From: Usitatibacter rugosus | GTDB lineage: Bacteria > Pseudomonadota > Gammaproteobacteria > Burkholderiales > Usitatibacteraceae | NCBI RefSeq assembly: GCF_013003965.1 | Contig: NZ_CP053069.1 | Span: 310,001 to 374,000 of the forward strand | DNA length: 64,000 nucleotides | Reading direction: 5' to 3' | In this document: piece by piece, positions 7,730 through 17,509 of the stretch | Position numbering within the stretch: position 1 is the stretch's first letter | How the letters are laid out: each line of letters begins with the position of its first letter | Notes under the pieces: model-generated | What the model was told of the DNA's origin: nothing | What the model saw: only the letters and a program-made list of their open reading frames with translations | The model's database searches: none | Translations under genes and position numbers: made by a program

Positions 7730-9550
7730 CTATAGCGCGGCTTCGGTGGCCTCGAGGATCGCGCGGATGCTGTCCACTTCGACCGGCTTGGTGAGGTGGT
7801 GGTCGATGCCCGCTTCGCGCGCGCGCTGCCGGTCCTTGTCCTGGCCCCAACCGGTGACCGCGGTGAGCACCATCGCTCGCCCACCGGGCAGCCTGCGAAG
7901 CCCGTGCGCGAGGTCGTAGCCGTTCATGCCGGGCATGCCGATATCCAGGAACACGTACTGCGGCTTGAACTCCTCCGCCGCGCGCAGGCCCTCGGCGCCG
8001 CTCTCGGCCACGCGCACCTCATGCCCCAGCGCACGCAGGAGCGCTGCAAGGCTGGTGGAGAAGTCGATGTTGTCGTCCACGAGGAGCACGCGCCGCGCCT
8101 CGGAGGCGTGGCCGGCCTTTTCGGGAGCGGAAGGCGCGCGCGGTTGCGCGGGAGCGGACGCGGCCATCGGCAGCCGAACGGAGAATTCGCTCCCGTGGCC
8201 CAGGCCCGCGCTCTTCGCGAGGAGGGCCCCGCCGTGCAGCTCCACGAGGCGGCGCGCGAGCGTGAGGCCGACGCCGAGGCCCGCATTCGGGCGATCGAGC
8301 GAACGGTCGGCCTGCGCGAACATCTCGAACACGTACGGCAGCACGGCGGGATCGATGCCGATGCCGTCGTCCTTCACCGTGACCACGACCTCGTTGCCCT
8401 CGATGCCGCAGCCAAGCCGGATGTTGCCTCCGGACGGCGTGTACTTGGCCGCGTTGTTGAGGAGGTTCGCGAACACCTGGGCGAGGCGCGTTGCGTCGCC
8501 TTCCACATACGCGGGCTCGCCGGACAGGTCGAGGTGCAAGTGGTGTCCCTGCGCCTCGATCAGCGGCGCCACGGTCTCGACGGCGTTGCGCACGATCGAG
8601 GCCACCTCCACGCGCTGCATGCGCACGCCGAGCTTGCCGGTGGTGATACGCGAGACGTCGAGCAGGTCGTCGACCAGCCGCACCATCTGGCGCAGCTGCC
8701 GCTCCATGATCTCGCGCGCGCGCAGCCGCGTGGCCTCGTCGTTGGACATCTTGAGGATCTGCAGCGCGTTGGTCACCGGGGCGAGCGGGTTGCGCAGCTC
8801 GTGGGCGAGGGTCGCGAGGAATTCGTCCTTGCGGCGATCGGCCTCTTCGAGCGCTTTCTCGCGCCGGCCCACCTCCTGGAGCATGGCGTTGAACGCGTCC
8901 ACGAGGTCGCCGATCTCGTCGTCGGTCTTCTTCACCGCCTTCAGCGAATAGTCGCGGCGCTCGACCACGTCGCGCGCGACGCTGGCCACCTCCAGGAGGG
9001 GCCGCATGAGCGTGCCCTGCAGCCACGACGAGATGAGCAGCGCCACCCCGAAGGCCAGGGCCATGACGATGGCGACGATCACGAGGTAGTCGGACAACCG
9101 CTCGTCGACACGGTAGCGGGCGCTCAGGAAGACGATGCCGATCGACTCCCCCTTCTCGCGAATGGGGTGGAAGAGCAGCAGCCGGTCGCCGTCGATGCGC
9201 CAGCCGGCCTTTTCCGGGAAGGCGGGGATGCTCGATTCCTTGCCCTGGCTGAACGAGGCGAAGAGCCGGCCGTTGATCTGGTAGATCGCCGCGGCGAGGA
9301 TCTGCGGGCGCGCCTTCAGCTGCGCGAGGTCTTCCTGGGCGCTCTTCGGATCGTTGAACGCGAGTGCCGGGGCGCTCGCGCGGGCGAGGATCTCGGCCTG
9401 CGTCGAGAGGTTGTCCACCGCGGTCTGCCGGTAGCTGCGCAGGTCGTAGGCGATGAGCGATGCCGCGGCCACGAACAGCGCCATCGTCGTGGTGGCGAGC
9501 ACCACGAGCATGAGCTTGCGACGGACGGAACGTGCGATGACGTTCACCAC
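7730..9550 (-). CDS. Membrane hybrid sensor histidine kinase with receiver domain
   Basis: This 606-residue protein starts at GTG 9550. TM1 is about residues 12-34 and TM2 about 155-175, flanking a periplasmic sensor of about 115 residues (CHASE8-like). A HAMP segment follows (about 178-230), then a HisKA with phospho-acceptor His250 in LATLAHELRNPL. The HATPase has N boxes NLLNNAAKY and G boxes DDGIGID and GLGVGL. A C-terminal receiver follows with LLVDDN and Asp536 in VFLDIGMPG, and Lys in LTKPVE. It has no adjacent output gene, and it follows the YfiR-like gene with almost no gap. Confidence 0.93.
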   Translation of the reverse strand: MVNVIARSVRRKLMLVVLATTTMALFVAAASLIAYDLRSYRQTAVDNLSTQAEILARASAPALAFNDPKSAQEDLAQLKARPQILAAAIYQINGRLFASFSQGKESSIPAFPEKAGWRIDGDRLLLFHPIREKGESIGIVFLSARYRVDERLSDYLVIVAIVMALAFGVALLISSWLQGTLMRPLLEVASVARDVVERRDYSLKAVKKTDDEIGDLVDAFNAMLQEVGRREKALEEADRRKDEFLATLAHELRNPLAPVTNALQILKMSNDEATRLRAREIMERQLRQMVRLVDDLLDVSRITTGKLGVRMQRVEVASIVRNAVETVAPLIEAQGHHLHLDLSGEPAYVEGDATRLAQVFANLLNNAAKYTPSGGNIRLGCGIEGNEVVVTVKDDGIGIDPAVLPYVFEMFAQADRSLDRPNAGLGVGLTLARRLVELHGGALLAKSAGLGHGSEFSVRLPMAASAPAQPRAPSAPEKAGHASEARRVLLVDDNIDFSTSLAALLRALGHEVRVAESGAEGLRAAEEFKPQYVFLDIGMPGMNGYDLAHGLRRLPGGRAMVLTAVTGWGQDKDRQRAREAGIDHHLTKPVEVDSIRAILEATEAAL

Positions 9551-9551
9551 G

Positions 9552-10094
9552 TCAGGGCCTCGTGTTGTGGACCTGCTGCGCGACGGCGAGCAGGCGCGAG
9601 GAGAGGCGGAGCTTGCTCTTCTCCGCGGGCTCGAGCGAGATCTCGAAGCGCACGCGACCGTCGGCGGAGGTGACGAAGTTGATGACGCTCCCGAGGCGCA
9701 GCGCCCCTTCCCACTCCGTCACCGTGAGCACGCCCTGCTGCTGCGCGGCACGGATCAGCTCGGGCGCCCGGGCCCGCTCGCGCGCGCCGATGAAGAGCAT
9801 GTGCAGGCCCGCGAAGCTCGAGGTGTCGAACACCCGGCGCACGACGACGGGACGCCCGCCCTTGCGCGTCTGCGAGATGAGGCTGAGCTCCGAGAAGACG
9901 TCGTTGCCGCCGATCACCCCGACCAGCACCGGCTCGTCGGGACGCTCGAGCGCCGGCGCGGGCCATTCGACGAAGCCGGGAAACTTGTAGAGGAACGCCG
10001 CCTTCACGCTCTCCTCAGTGACGGACGGGTCCTGTCCCCACGCGGGGGCCAGAACCAGCGCGGCACCGAAGGCGAGGAGGGCGCGGCGGATCAC
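9552..10094 (-). CDS. YfiR/DUF4154-family periplasmic protein
   Basis: This 180-residue protein starts at GTG 10094, overlapping the receptor stop (GTGA). An N-terminal signal peptide (ALLAFGAALVLAPAWG) precedes the DUF4154 core: V-K-A-A-F-L-Y-K-F-P-G-F-V-E-W-P, then VGVIGGNDVF, H-M-L-F-I-G, and the C-terminal GSVINFVTSADGRVRFEIS. YfiR in Pseudomonas is a periplasmic repressor of the diguanylate cyclase YfiN. Here the next gene is a histidine kinase instead, so YfiR may pass a periplasmic signal to that kinase (inference). Confidence 0.88.
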   Translation of the reverse strand: MIRRALLAFGAALVLAPAWGQDPSVTEESVKAAFLYKFPGFVEWPAPALERPDEPVLVGVIGGNDVFSELSLISQTRKGGRPVVVRRVFDTSSFAGLHMLFIGARERARAPELIRAAQQQGVLTVTEWEGALRLGSVINFVTSADGRVRFEISLEPAEKSKLRLSSRLLAVAQQVHNTRP

Positions 10095-11989
10095 GGGCGC
10101 CACGTCGCCTTGAAGAAGGCCATGCGCTGGAACGCGGCGCGATTGGGTGAGGCGCCCCACTCGACGTGCTTGTCGTCGAAGAGGTTCTGCACCACGAGCG
10201 AGAGCTCGAGCGACGGCATCACCTTCCAGCCCACGCGAAGGTCGACCGCGGTGTACGACGGCACGACGGGCGCGGGCAGCGCCGCGTAGTAGCGCACGAA
10301 CGCATCGGCCTCGAGCTTCGGCGTGATGGCCCATGACGCGCGCAGCTTCACCCAATGGTCCGGATCGTTGCCGAGGGAACCGCGCCCACCGAGGTCGACC
10401 TGGCCGGACTTCACGTTGACCTTCACGTCCTGCGCGACGAAGCCGCCCGAGAGCGAGAACGCCGGCACCACCTGCCAGCGTCCCCACGCTTCGAGGCCGG
10501 TGGACGTTCCTTCCAGCGCATTCTGGAACGTGGGCTGGGAGCTGGCGTTAAGGCCGATGCTGCGAAGCTGGTCGTAGTCGTGGCGAAATGCCGTGAGCGA
10601 GTACGACCACGAATCGGACGGGCGGGCGCGGAAGCCCAGCTCGTAGATCGTGGCGACCTCGGAATCGAAATCGGATCCGCCGGCGAGCGCATACGGCGGC
10701 GTGGCCGGGATGTAGAGATCGCGGTCGATGCGAGACGGGGCCCGCACCGCCCGCGATACGGCGCCCCACACGAAGCGTTCCTGGCCCAGCCGCCAGCCTA
10801 CGCGCGCGGTCGGCAGGAACTCGTTGCCCGTGTAGCTGTTGCGCTCGAGCTTGGCGCCGAGCGTGAGGTCGATGTCTTCGGTGATGCCGATGGTGTCCTG
10901 CGCGAAGATGTTCGCCCAGCGCAGCGTGATGTCCGGCGGCAGGAAGGCCTGCGGCGGGAAGTTCTCGATGTTGTCGCGCGACTCGCGGTAGCCGCCACCC
11001 CACACCACGTTGTGCCGCGCGATGTGGAAGCCGTGCTGCAGCTCGATGTCGTAGGTGTCGAGCGCCTCGCGGAACGAGTTGGGATGGAAGCGCGTCGTGC
11101 GGTCGTAGTAGGCCTGGATGTTCACGTTGCCGTGGCCGCCCAGGTCGTGCACCCAGCGGCCCAGGAGGTTCGCGCCCGAGAGCTCGCGCGACGGTCCCGT
11201 CTGGTCCACCGAGCCGTCGTAGGCATCGCCCTGGATCGTGAAGCCGTTCGCGTGCGTGCCCCAGTCGGCGCGGAAGCCGGCCTGCATCGTCTGCGACGAA
11301 TCGCGGATGTCGACGCCGTCCTCGCGCTCGGAGTTCTTGCGGTCCGTGGACTTCGCGTAGATCCGGTAGTGGCCGCCGAGGAGCTCGCCGCCGAAGCGCG
11401 CCGCCCCGCTTGTCTCCCGATTGCCCGTGCCGATCCACGCAAGCGCGCCCTGCGTGTCGCGCGCGCTCTTCGTGATCACGTTGATGACGCCGTTCACGGC
11501 GTTGGCGCCCCAGAGCGTGCCGCCGGGGCCGCTAATGACTTCGATGCGCTCGACGTCCTCCAGCAGCACGTCCTGCGCTTCCCAGAACACGCCCGAGAAG
11601 AGCGGCGTGTAGACGGTGCGCCCGTCGATCATCACCAGCATCTTGTTGGCGAGCACGTTGTTGAAGCCGCGCGCGCTGATGGCGTACTGCACGGCGTCGG
11701 CGCGCGCCACGTCGAGGTTGGGCGCGAGGCGCAGCGCCTCGGGAATGGTGGTGGCGCCCGAGGCGCGGATCTCCTGCCCGGTGATGACGTAGATCGAGGC
11801 CGCGGCCTGCGAGAGCTTTTCCTCGCGCCGGGAGACCGACGTGACGACGACGTTGGAGAGCTGCTCGAGGCTCAGGTCGGCGAGGTCGGAACGGGCGACC
11901 TGCAGGAGGGCTGCGGAGGCCGGGGCGCTGGCGAGAATGCCGGCCACCGTGGCCGCCAGGCATGCGGCTCTGCTCGGGATGGGCCGCAT
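10091..11989 (-). CDS. TonB-dependent outer-membrane receptor
   Basis: This 632-residue protein starts at ATG 11989 with a signal peptide ending near ASAPASA. The N-terminal segment DLADLSLEQLSNVVVTSVSRREE is typical of the subgroup of receptors encoded next to YfiR-like proteins. The plug follows (SIYVITGQEIRASG, then IEVISGPGGTLWGANAVNGVINV). The remainder is a 22-strand barrel with a C-terminal strand ending in aromatic/basic residues (FFKATWRP). It probably takes up a chelate or signals its presence. The FecCD-type importer three genes downstream on the same strand is a natural partner. Confidence 0.92.
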   Translation of the reverse strand: MRPIPSRAACLAATVAGILASAPASAALLQVARSDLADLSLEQLSNVVVTSVSRREEKLSQAAASIYVITGQEIRASGATTIPEALRLAPNLDVARADAVQYAISARGFNNVLANKMLVMIDGRTVYTPLFSGVFWEAQDVLLEDVERIEVISGPGGTLWGANAVNGVINVITKSARDTQGALAWIGTGNRETSGAARFGGELLGGHYRIYAKSTDRKNSEREDGVDIRDSSQTMQAGFRADWGTHANGFTIQGDAYDGSVDQTGPSRELSGANLLGRWVHDLGGHGNVNIQAYYDRTTRFHPNSFREALDTYDIELQHGFHIARHNVVWGGGYRESRDNIENFPPQAFLPPDITLRWANIFAQDTIGITEDIDLTLGAKLERNSYTGNEFLPTARVGWRLGQERFVWGAVSRAVRAPSRIDRDLYIPATPPYALAGGSDFDSEVATIYELGFRARPSDSWSYSLTAFRHDYDQLRSIGLNASSQPTFQNALEGTSTGLEAWGRWQVVPAFSLSGGFVAQDVKVNVKSGQVDLGGRGSLGNDPDHWVKLRASWAITPKLEADAFVRYYAALPAPVVPSYTAVDLRVGWKVMPSLELSLVVQNLFDDKHVEWGASPNRAAFQRMAFFKATWRP

Positions 11990-12026
11990 TTGTCCGGGCT
12001 CCTCGAAAACAGCGTGGGGGAACCCG

Positions 12027-12032
12027 ATTATA
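12027..12032 (-). promoter_or_regulatory. Candidate -10 box for the TonB-receptor operon
   Basis: Reading the minus strand, TATAAT lies 38 bases upstream of the receptor start codon. No convincing -35 at 16-18 bases is seen. The stretch just upstream is the GC-rich hairpin at 12033-12052. The call is based on the match to the -10 consensus only. Confidence 0.35.
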
Positions 12033-12052
12033 GGGAGCGCCGAAGCGCCCCC
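12033..12052 (-). terminator. GC hairpin with TTCG loop downstream of the transglutaminase-like gene
   Basis: On the minus strand an eight-base-pair stem (one G-U pair) encloses a TTCG tetraloop, 22 bases after the stop of the gene at 12075-13163. No T-tract follows; the next bases are TATAAT. It may end the upstream transcript weakly, or shape the leader of the receptor operon. Confidence 0.35.
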
Positions 12053-12074
12053 TTGTCGGAATTGTCCTACAGTG

Positions 12075-13163
12075 TCAGGTGATCTCGCGCGCGGTGAGCT
12101 TGTACGTGAAATCGTCCGGCGCGTAGGGGTTCACGCGCTTGCCGCCGGTCTCCGCCTGCGGGTACATGAGGAACGCGAGCTTCTCGCCCGAAGACCCCGG
12201 GAGCTTCACGTCGTGGGCGTCGTTGTACGCGAGCCAGTTCATCTCCCATGCGCCGAAGAGGTTCTTGCGCACCTCGGGGACGACTGGGTCCTGCAGCGTG
12301 GTGGGCTGCGGCTTTTCCTCGAGCACGACCTTGCGGACATCGGCCGGATCGACCGGGATCCAGCCGCGGCCGTTCACGAACACTTCCGCGCGGCAGTGCT
12401 GGGCTCGCGTCACGTTCTCGGTGCCGGCGCCGAGGCTGCGGTAGCCGAACTGGCTCTTGGCCACGCGCAGGCCGTAGACGTCGCGCGCGGGAAGACCTAC
12501 GGAGCGCGCCATCGCGACGTAGAGCGCATTCAGGTCCGCGCATTTGCCGCCAAGGTTGCCCGTCTCGAGCATGACCTTCACGTCGCCGCGGCCGCAGCCG
12601 ATCGTCTTCGGATCGCGGAAGGTGTTGTCGACGATCCAGTCGTAGAGCGCCTTGGCCTTGTCCATCTCGGTCTTGGCGCCCTTGGTCGCTTCGAGTGCGG
12701 TCTTGCGCACGATGCCGTCGGTGGGCATGTAGTCGGTGGCGGCGAGGTAGTAGGCGCGCTCTTCGGCATCGAGCTTCGCGCCGGTGGCGGCGGCCACGTT
12801 CAGCTTGCGATTGCGCGTGGCCACTCGGCTGGTGACCTCGACCCACGGCTTCGGCTCGTCCGAGCCCCACTCGGCGCGCAGCATCTTCGCGCCCGAGTTG
12901 CCGTCGGTCACGACCATCGCACGCACGGCGTTGGTCTTCCACTCGTTGCCCTGGGCGTCCTGGTAGTCGGATTCGACGGACGGCAGCGGGATCCACACCG
13001 TCGTCACGCCGGCGGACTTGATCTCGACGCGCGAGGTGAGCTCGAAGGTGCGCCAGTTGTTGACCTGCGGGTCGAACGGAAGCTGCTGGGCGACGGCCCA
13101 GCGCGGGATGCTTGCGAGGGCAGGTGCGGCGAGCGCGGCTTGGAGCAGGGTGCGTCTTTTCAT
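12075..13163 (-). CDS. Secreted transglutaminase-like (cysteine protease fold) protein
   Basis: This 362-residue protein starts at ATG 13163. The N-terminus MKRRTLLQAALAAPALAS resembles a Tat signal, although the twin-arginine motif is minimal. The transglutaminase core is complete: Cys208 in GGKCADLNALYVAMARSVGLPAR, His256 in AQHCRAEVFVNG and Asp272 in WIPVDPADV. An N-terminal beta domain (residues 30-130) precedes it. Bacterial members act as proteases, peptidases or amidases in the periplasm. It heads a minus-strand series with the TonB receptor, but a functional link is not shown. Confidence 0.88.
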   Translation of the reverse strand: MKRRTLLQAALAAPALASIPRWAVAQQLPFDPQVNNWRTFELTSRVEIKSAGVTTVWIPLPSVESDYQDAQGNEWKTNAVRAMVVTDGNSGAKMLRAEWGSDEPKPWVEVTSRVATRNRKLNVAAATGAKLDAEERAYYLAATDYMPTDGIVRKTALEATKGAKTEMDKAKALYDWIVDNTFRDPKTIGCGRGDVKVMLETGNLGGKCADLNALYVAMARSVGLPARDVYGLRVAKSQFGYRSLGAGTENVTRAQHCRAEVFVNGRGWIPVDPADVRKVVLEEKPQPTTLQDPVVPEVRKNLFGAWEMNWLAYNDAHDVKLPGSSGEKLAFLMYPQAETGGKRVNPYAPDDFTYKLTAREIT

Positions 13164-13197
13164 GGGTTCTCCCGGGATTGTCGGCGCAACGCGCCAG

Positions 13198-14286
13198 TCA
13201 CTCGACGGCTTCGGCCAGCAGGGCGGCGAAGACGTCCGATGTTTGCAGCACGCGGCCCGGGTCCGGCGCTTCGTAGCCGGGCAGCGATGCGATGAGGGCG
13301 GCGAAGTCGGGGCCGCGCAGCGTCTCGAGCAACGCGGCGATGGCGGGCGAGCCGACGTGCTCCGTGCGGCAGGCGAGCATGTAGCGCTCGCGGCAGTACG
13401 GAACGAAGCCGAGCCGGTATTGCGCGGCGGCGGCCTGCACGCCGAAGCCGACGTCGGCCTGCTTGCCGGCGATCAGCGCGGCGACGGCCGCGTGCGTCGT
13501 CTCTTCGATGTCGTAGCCGCGGATGCGCGCTCGGTCGATCGCCTCGCGCGAGATCAGGAATTCCAGCAGGGCGCGCGTGCCCGAGCCGCGCTGGCGATTC
13601 ACGAACCGCACGCCGGCGCGCGCGATGTCGCCGATGTCGCGGATCTCCTTCGGATTGCCCGACTGCACGATGAAGCCCTGCATGCGCGTGGCGAAGGAAA
13701 TCAGCATGTGCTCGCCCGGGGGAAGGCACTCGGCATAGCGGCGCGCCATGAGCGCACCCATCGGCCCCTCGGGAAAATGGAAGCCCGCGAGGTCGCATTC
13801 GTGGCGCCGAAGCGAGGCGAGGGCGTCGAAGCTGCCGCGGTACTGGATGTCGACGGAGATGCCGCGCCCGTCGAGCAGCCCGCGCAGCCCGCCGATCGCG
13901 AAATCGTGGCTGGCCTGCACCGCGAGGCCCACGGTCGAATCGCGAAGGGATTTGTTCAGGGTGCTCGCGAATTCCGAGGCGAGGCCTTCCAGCTCGGGCG
14001 CCAGGCGCTCGCGGGCCCGCAAGCCTGCCCACAGCAAGTCGGACCCCAGTTGCGACAGCTGCGTGCCCCGTCCCTTCTCCATCACCACCAGCGAGGTGCC
14101 GAAAAACCCCTGCCACTGTTCGATAAGGTTCCATGCATGGCGGTACGAAATCGCGGCATGCTCCGCGGCCTTCGTGAGCTTGCCCGTGCGCTCGATTCCC
14201 TCCAGCAACGCTATGAGGACGAAGTCGAATTCGCGGGACTCCTCGCCGCGAAACGTCCAGACGGGACGGATGTCGATACGGATCAT
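13198..14286 (-). CDS. ModE-type HTH / PBP-like fusion regulator (copy 1), divergent from fdnG
   Basis: This 362-residue protein starts at ATG 14286; a longer reading adds a run not seen in its paralog. Residues 1-110 are a winged helix of the ModE/LysR kind: GKLTKAAEHAAISYRHAWNL followed by GTSLVVMEKGRGTQLSQLG. Residues 120-340 form a PBP-like domain (PF12727 type) with D-I-Q-Y-R-G-S and GVRFVNRQRGSGTR. Its paralog at 31163-32299 shares these motifs and is also divergent from a formate dehydrogenase operon. A small-molecule ligand such as molybdate, tungstate or formate is likely, but none is proven. Site A (14324-14343) lies between this gene and fdnG. Confidence 0.88.
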   Translation of the reverse strand: MIRIDIRPVWTFRGEESREFDFVLIALLEGIERTGKLTKAAEHAAISYRHAWNLIEQWQGFFGTSLVVMEKGRGTQLSQLGSDLLWAGLRARERLAPELEGLASEFASTLNKSLRDSTVGLAVQASHDFAIGGLRGLLDGRGISVDIQYRGSFDALASLRRHECDLAGFHFPEGPMGALMARRYAECLPPGEHMLISFATRMQGFIVQSGNPKEIRDIGDIARAGVRFVNRQRGSGTRALLEFLISREAIDRARIRGYDIEETTHAAVAALIAGKQADVGFGVQAAAAQYRLGFVPYCRERYMLACRTEHVGSPAIAALLETLRGPDFAALIASLPGYEAPDPGRVLQTSDVFAALLAEAVE

Positions 14287-14323
14287 GGCGGGGATTATCG
14301 CAGGGTTGCGACCCGCAAGGCGC

Positions 14324-14343
14324 CTATGCAAATTCGTTCATAT
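14324..14343. promoter_or_regulatory. Candidate operator site A, CTATG-N10-CATAT
   Basis: CTATG, ten bases, CATAT; the inner four bases on each side (TATG and CATA) are inverted repeats. The site lies 38 bases upstream of the regulator start and 76 bases upstream of fdnG. The same spaced element recurs upstream of selA, tupB and fdsG. It is a candidate binding site for the ModE-HTH/PBP regulators. Confidence 0.6.
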
Positions 14344-14418
14344 AGGTCGTGGCGTCCGGGAGGCATACATTGGTTGCACAACTCGAACCCGACGCAGGCA
14401 CGAGGAGGCGCCTTTAAG

Positions 14419-17400
14419 ATGGACATGAACCGGAGGCAGTTTTTCAAGGCATGCACCACGGGGTTGGCAGGTTCCAGCCTCGCAATGCTGGGGTACTCGC
14501 CCCAGGCCGTGCTCGCCGAAACGCGAAGCTTCAAGCTCGCGAAAACAACGGAAACGCGCAACACCTGCCCATACTGCTCGGTAGGCTGCGGCGTCCTCAT
14601 GTACAGCCTGGGTGACAAGGCGAAGAACGTCGCCGCCGAGATCATCCATATCGAAGGCGACCCGGACCACCCGGTGAACCGCGGGACGCTGTGTCCCAAG
14701 GGAGCGGGCCTGCTCGACTTCGTGCATAGCGAGAACCGCCTCAAGTACCCGGAATACCGCGCGCCCGGCTCGGACGAGTGGAAGCGCATCTCCTGGGACG
14801 ACGCGCTGGACCGCATCGCCAAGCTGATGAAGGCGGACCGCGACGCGAACTTCGTCACGCAGACGCCCGACGGCAAGACCGTCAATCGATGGCTGACCAC
14901 GGGGATGCTCGCCGCATCGGCGTCCTCGAACGAAGCCGGCTACATCACCCACAAGGTCATCCGGACCCTCGGCACCCTCGTCTTCGACAACCAGGCACGC
15001 GTTTGACACGGCCCCACGGTGGCGAGTCTCGCCCCGACGTTCGGCCGCGGTGCAATGACGAATCACTGGGTCGACATCAAGAATGCCGATGTCGTGCTCA
15101 TCATGGGTGGCAACGCCGCTGAAGCGCACCCGTGCGGCTTCAAGTGGGTGACGGAAGCCAAGGCGCATAACAAGGCGCGCCTGGTGGTGGTGGACCCACG
15201 CTTCACGCGCTCGGCCGCGATGGCCGACTACTACGCGCCCATCCGCGTCGGGACCGACATCGCGTTCCTGGGCGGGGTGATCAACTACCTCATCGGCAAC
15301 AACAAGCTGCAGATGGAGTACGTGAAGCAGTACACCAACGCTCCGTTCCTGCTCACCGACCAGTACAAGTTCTCCGAGGGCATCTTCTCCGGCTACAACG
15401 AGGCGAAGCGCTCGTACGACCCCTCGTCGTGGGGCTACCAGAAGGACAAGGACGGCTTCGCCAGGGTCGACGAGACGCTGCAGGACCCGCTCTGCGTCTT
15501 CCAGGTGATGAAGGCGCACTACTCGCGCTACACGCCCGAGCTGGTGTCGAAGATCTGCGGCACGCCGAAGGACGCGTTCCTCAAGGTCTGCGAGTACATC
15601 GCCACCTCCGCCGGGCCCGATCGCGCCATGACGGTGATGTACGCGCTCGGCTGGACGCAGCACTCGCAGGGGTCGCAGATGATCCGCACGGCGGCGATCA
15701 TGCAGCTGCTGCTGGGCAACATCGGCATCCCCGGCGGCGGCATGAACGCGCTGCGCGGCCACAGCAACATCCAGGGCCTCACCGACCTGGGCCTGCTCAC
15801 CAACTCGCTGCCGGGCTACCTCACGCTACCGCGCGAGGCGGAGCAGGACTACGACAAGTACCTCGAGACGCGGACGTTGAAGCCCCTGCGCCCGAACCAG
15901 ATGTCCTACTGGTCGAACTATCCCAAGTTCCACGTGAGCCTGATGAAGGCGTGGTACGGGAACGCGGCCACCAAGGAGAACAACTGGGCGTACAACTTCC
16001 TGCCCAAGCTCGACAAGAACTACGACGTGCTGCAGGCGTTCGAGCTGATGGGCCAGGGCAAGATCAACGGCTACATCTGCCAGGGCTTCAACCCGCTCGC
16101 GTCGTTCCCGCACAAGGCCAAGATCAACGCGGGGCTCGCAAAGCTGAAGTTCCTGATCGTGATCGACCCGCTCGCCACGGAGACCGCGGACTTCTGGAAG
16201 AACTACGGCGTCTACAACGACGTGAAGACGGCCGAGATCAAGACCGAGGTGTTCCGGCTGCCATCGACATGCTTTGCGGAAGAGGACGGCTCGCTCACCA
16301 ACTCCGGGCGCTGGCTGCAATGGCACTGGAAGGGCGCGAATCCGCCGGGTGAGGCGCGCACCGACGTCGACATCATGGCGGAGCTCTTCCAGCGCATCAA
16401 AGCGCTGTACGTGAAGGACGGAGGCGCGTACCCGGATCCGATCCTCGCGCTCACCTGGCCGTACCGCATCGCGCGCTCGCCGTCGGCCGAAGAGCTGGCG
16501 ATGGAATACAACGGCAAGGCGATCACCGACGTGCTCGCGCCGCCGAATCCGAAGGACCCGAAAGCTCCGCAGGCGGTGCTCGCGCAAGCGGGCCAGCAGC
16601 TCGCGGGCTTTGGCCTGCTTCGCGACGACGGCAGCACGGCGGCGGGCTGCTGGATCTACACCGGCTGCTGGACGCAGGCCGGCAACCAGATGGCACGGCG
16701 CGACAACGCCGATCCGTTCGGCATCGGCCAGACGTTGAACTGGGCGTGGTCGTGGCCGGCGAACCGCCGCATCCTGTACAACCGCGCGTCCTCGGACCAG
16801 AGCGGCAAGCCCTGGAATGCCAAGCGCAAGCTCGTGTTCTGGAACGGCAAGGCGTGGGGCGGCTCGGACGTTCCCGACATGCGCCCTGATGCCGCGCCCG
16901 ACGAGCACGTGCAGCCGTTCATCATGACGGCCGAGGGTGTCGCACGGCTCTTCGCTCCGACGGGCATGGCGGAAGGTCCGCTGCCCGAGCATTACGAGCC
17001 GTTCGAGTCGCCGATGACGGTGAACCTGATGTCGCCCAACAACCCGAAGGCGTTCGCGAATCCCGCGGCGCGCGTGTTCAAGGGCGACATGGAGGCGTTC
17101 GGCAAGCCCAAGGACTTCCCGTACGCGGCGACGACCTATCGCTTGACCGAGCATTTCCACTACTGGACCAAGCATGTCGAGTCCAACGCGATCACGCAGC
17201 CGCAGCAGTTCGTCGAGATCGGCGAGGACCTCGCGAAGGAAAAGGGGATCGCGCACGGCGACAAGGTGAAGGTGCGCTCCAACCGCGGCGAGATCATCAC
17301 GGTTTGCGTGGTAACCAAGCGGATCAAGGCCCTCGACTGCAACGGGACCAAGGTCCATACGGTCGGCATTCCCAACCACTGGGGCTTCAAGGGCGTGGCG

Positions 17401-17502
17401 AAGATGGGTTACCTCGCCAACGTGCTGACGCCCTTCGTGGGGGACGCCAATACGCAGACGCCGGAATACAAGGCGTTCACCGTGAACATCGAGAAAGCGT
17501 AG
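14419..17502 (+). CDS. fdnG: Formate dehydrogenase-N alpha subunit, selenocysteine-containing, UGA read through at 15004-15006
   Basis: This 1027-residue catalytic subunit starts at ATG 14419 after AGGAGG (14403-14408). NRRQFFK is a Tat motif, so it is exported folded to the periplasm. The 4Fe-4S ligands are Cys50, Cys53, Cys57 and Cys92 (CPYCSVGC and TLCPKG). Codon 196 is TGA, in frame within [23 protein letters not shown], and is the selenocysteine ligand of the Mo/W bis-PGD centre, as in E. coli FdnG Sec196. The reading frame continues with no other stop to 17502. It passes electrons to FdnH and FdnI. The locus encodes SelA, SelB and tRNA-Sec nearby, so readthrough is expected to be functional. 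Confidence 0.97.
15004..15043 (+). promoter_or_regulatory. Bacterial SECIS element after the fdnG UGA
   Basis: The UGA codon is followed by CACGGCCCCACGG, then a hairpin with GGCG (15021-15024) paired to CGCC (15030-15033) around an AGUCU loop. The loop matches the G-U-C-U apical loop recognised by SelB in E. coli fdnG/fdhF. The placement a few bases downstream of UGA is as expected. I did not compute the fold. Confidence 0.85.
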
Positions 17503-17509
17503 GCGCCCA

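Noticed and set aside
13018-14418. A long plus-strand reading frame continuous with fdnG upstream of its start.
   Set aside because: The region is covered on the other strand by the regulator gene with clear homology to its paralog, and fdnG has its own Shine-Dalgarno, Tat signal and start at 14419.
15004-15006. In-frame TGA in fdnG as a nonsense mutation or frameshift.
   Set aside because: The surrounding sequence matches the Sec site of FDH-N, a SECIS-like hairpin follows, and selA, selB and selC are nearby, so it is a selenocysteine codon.
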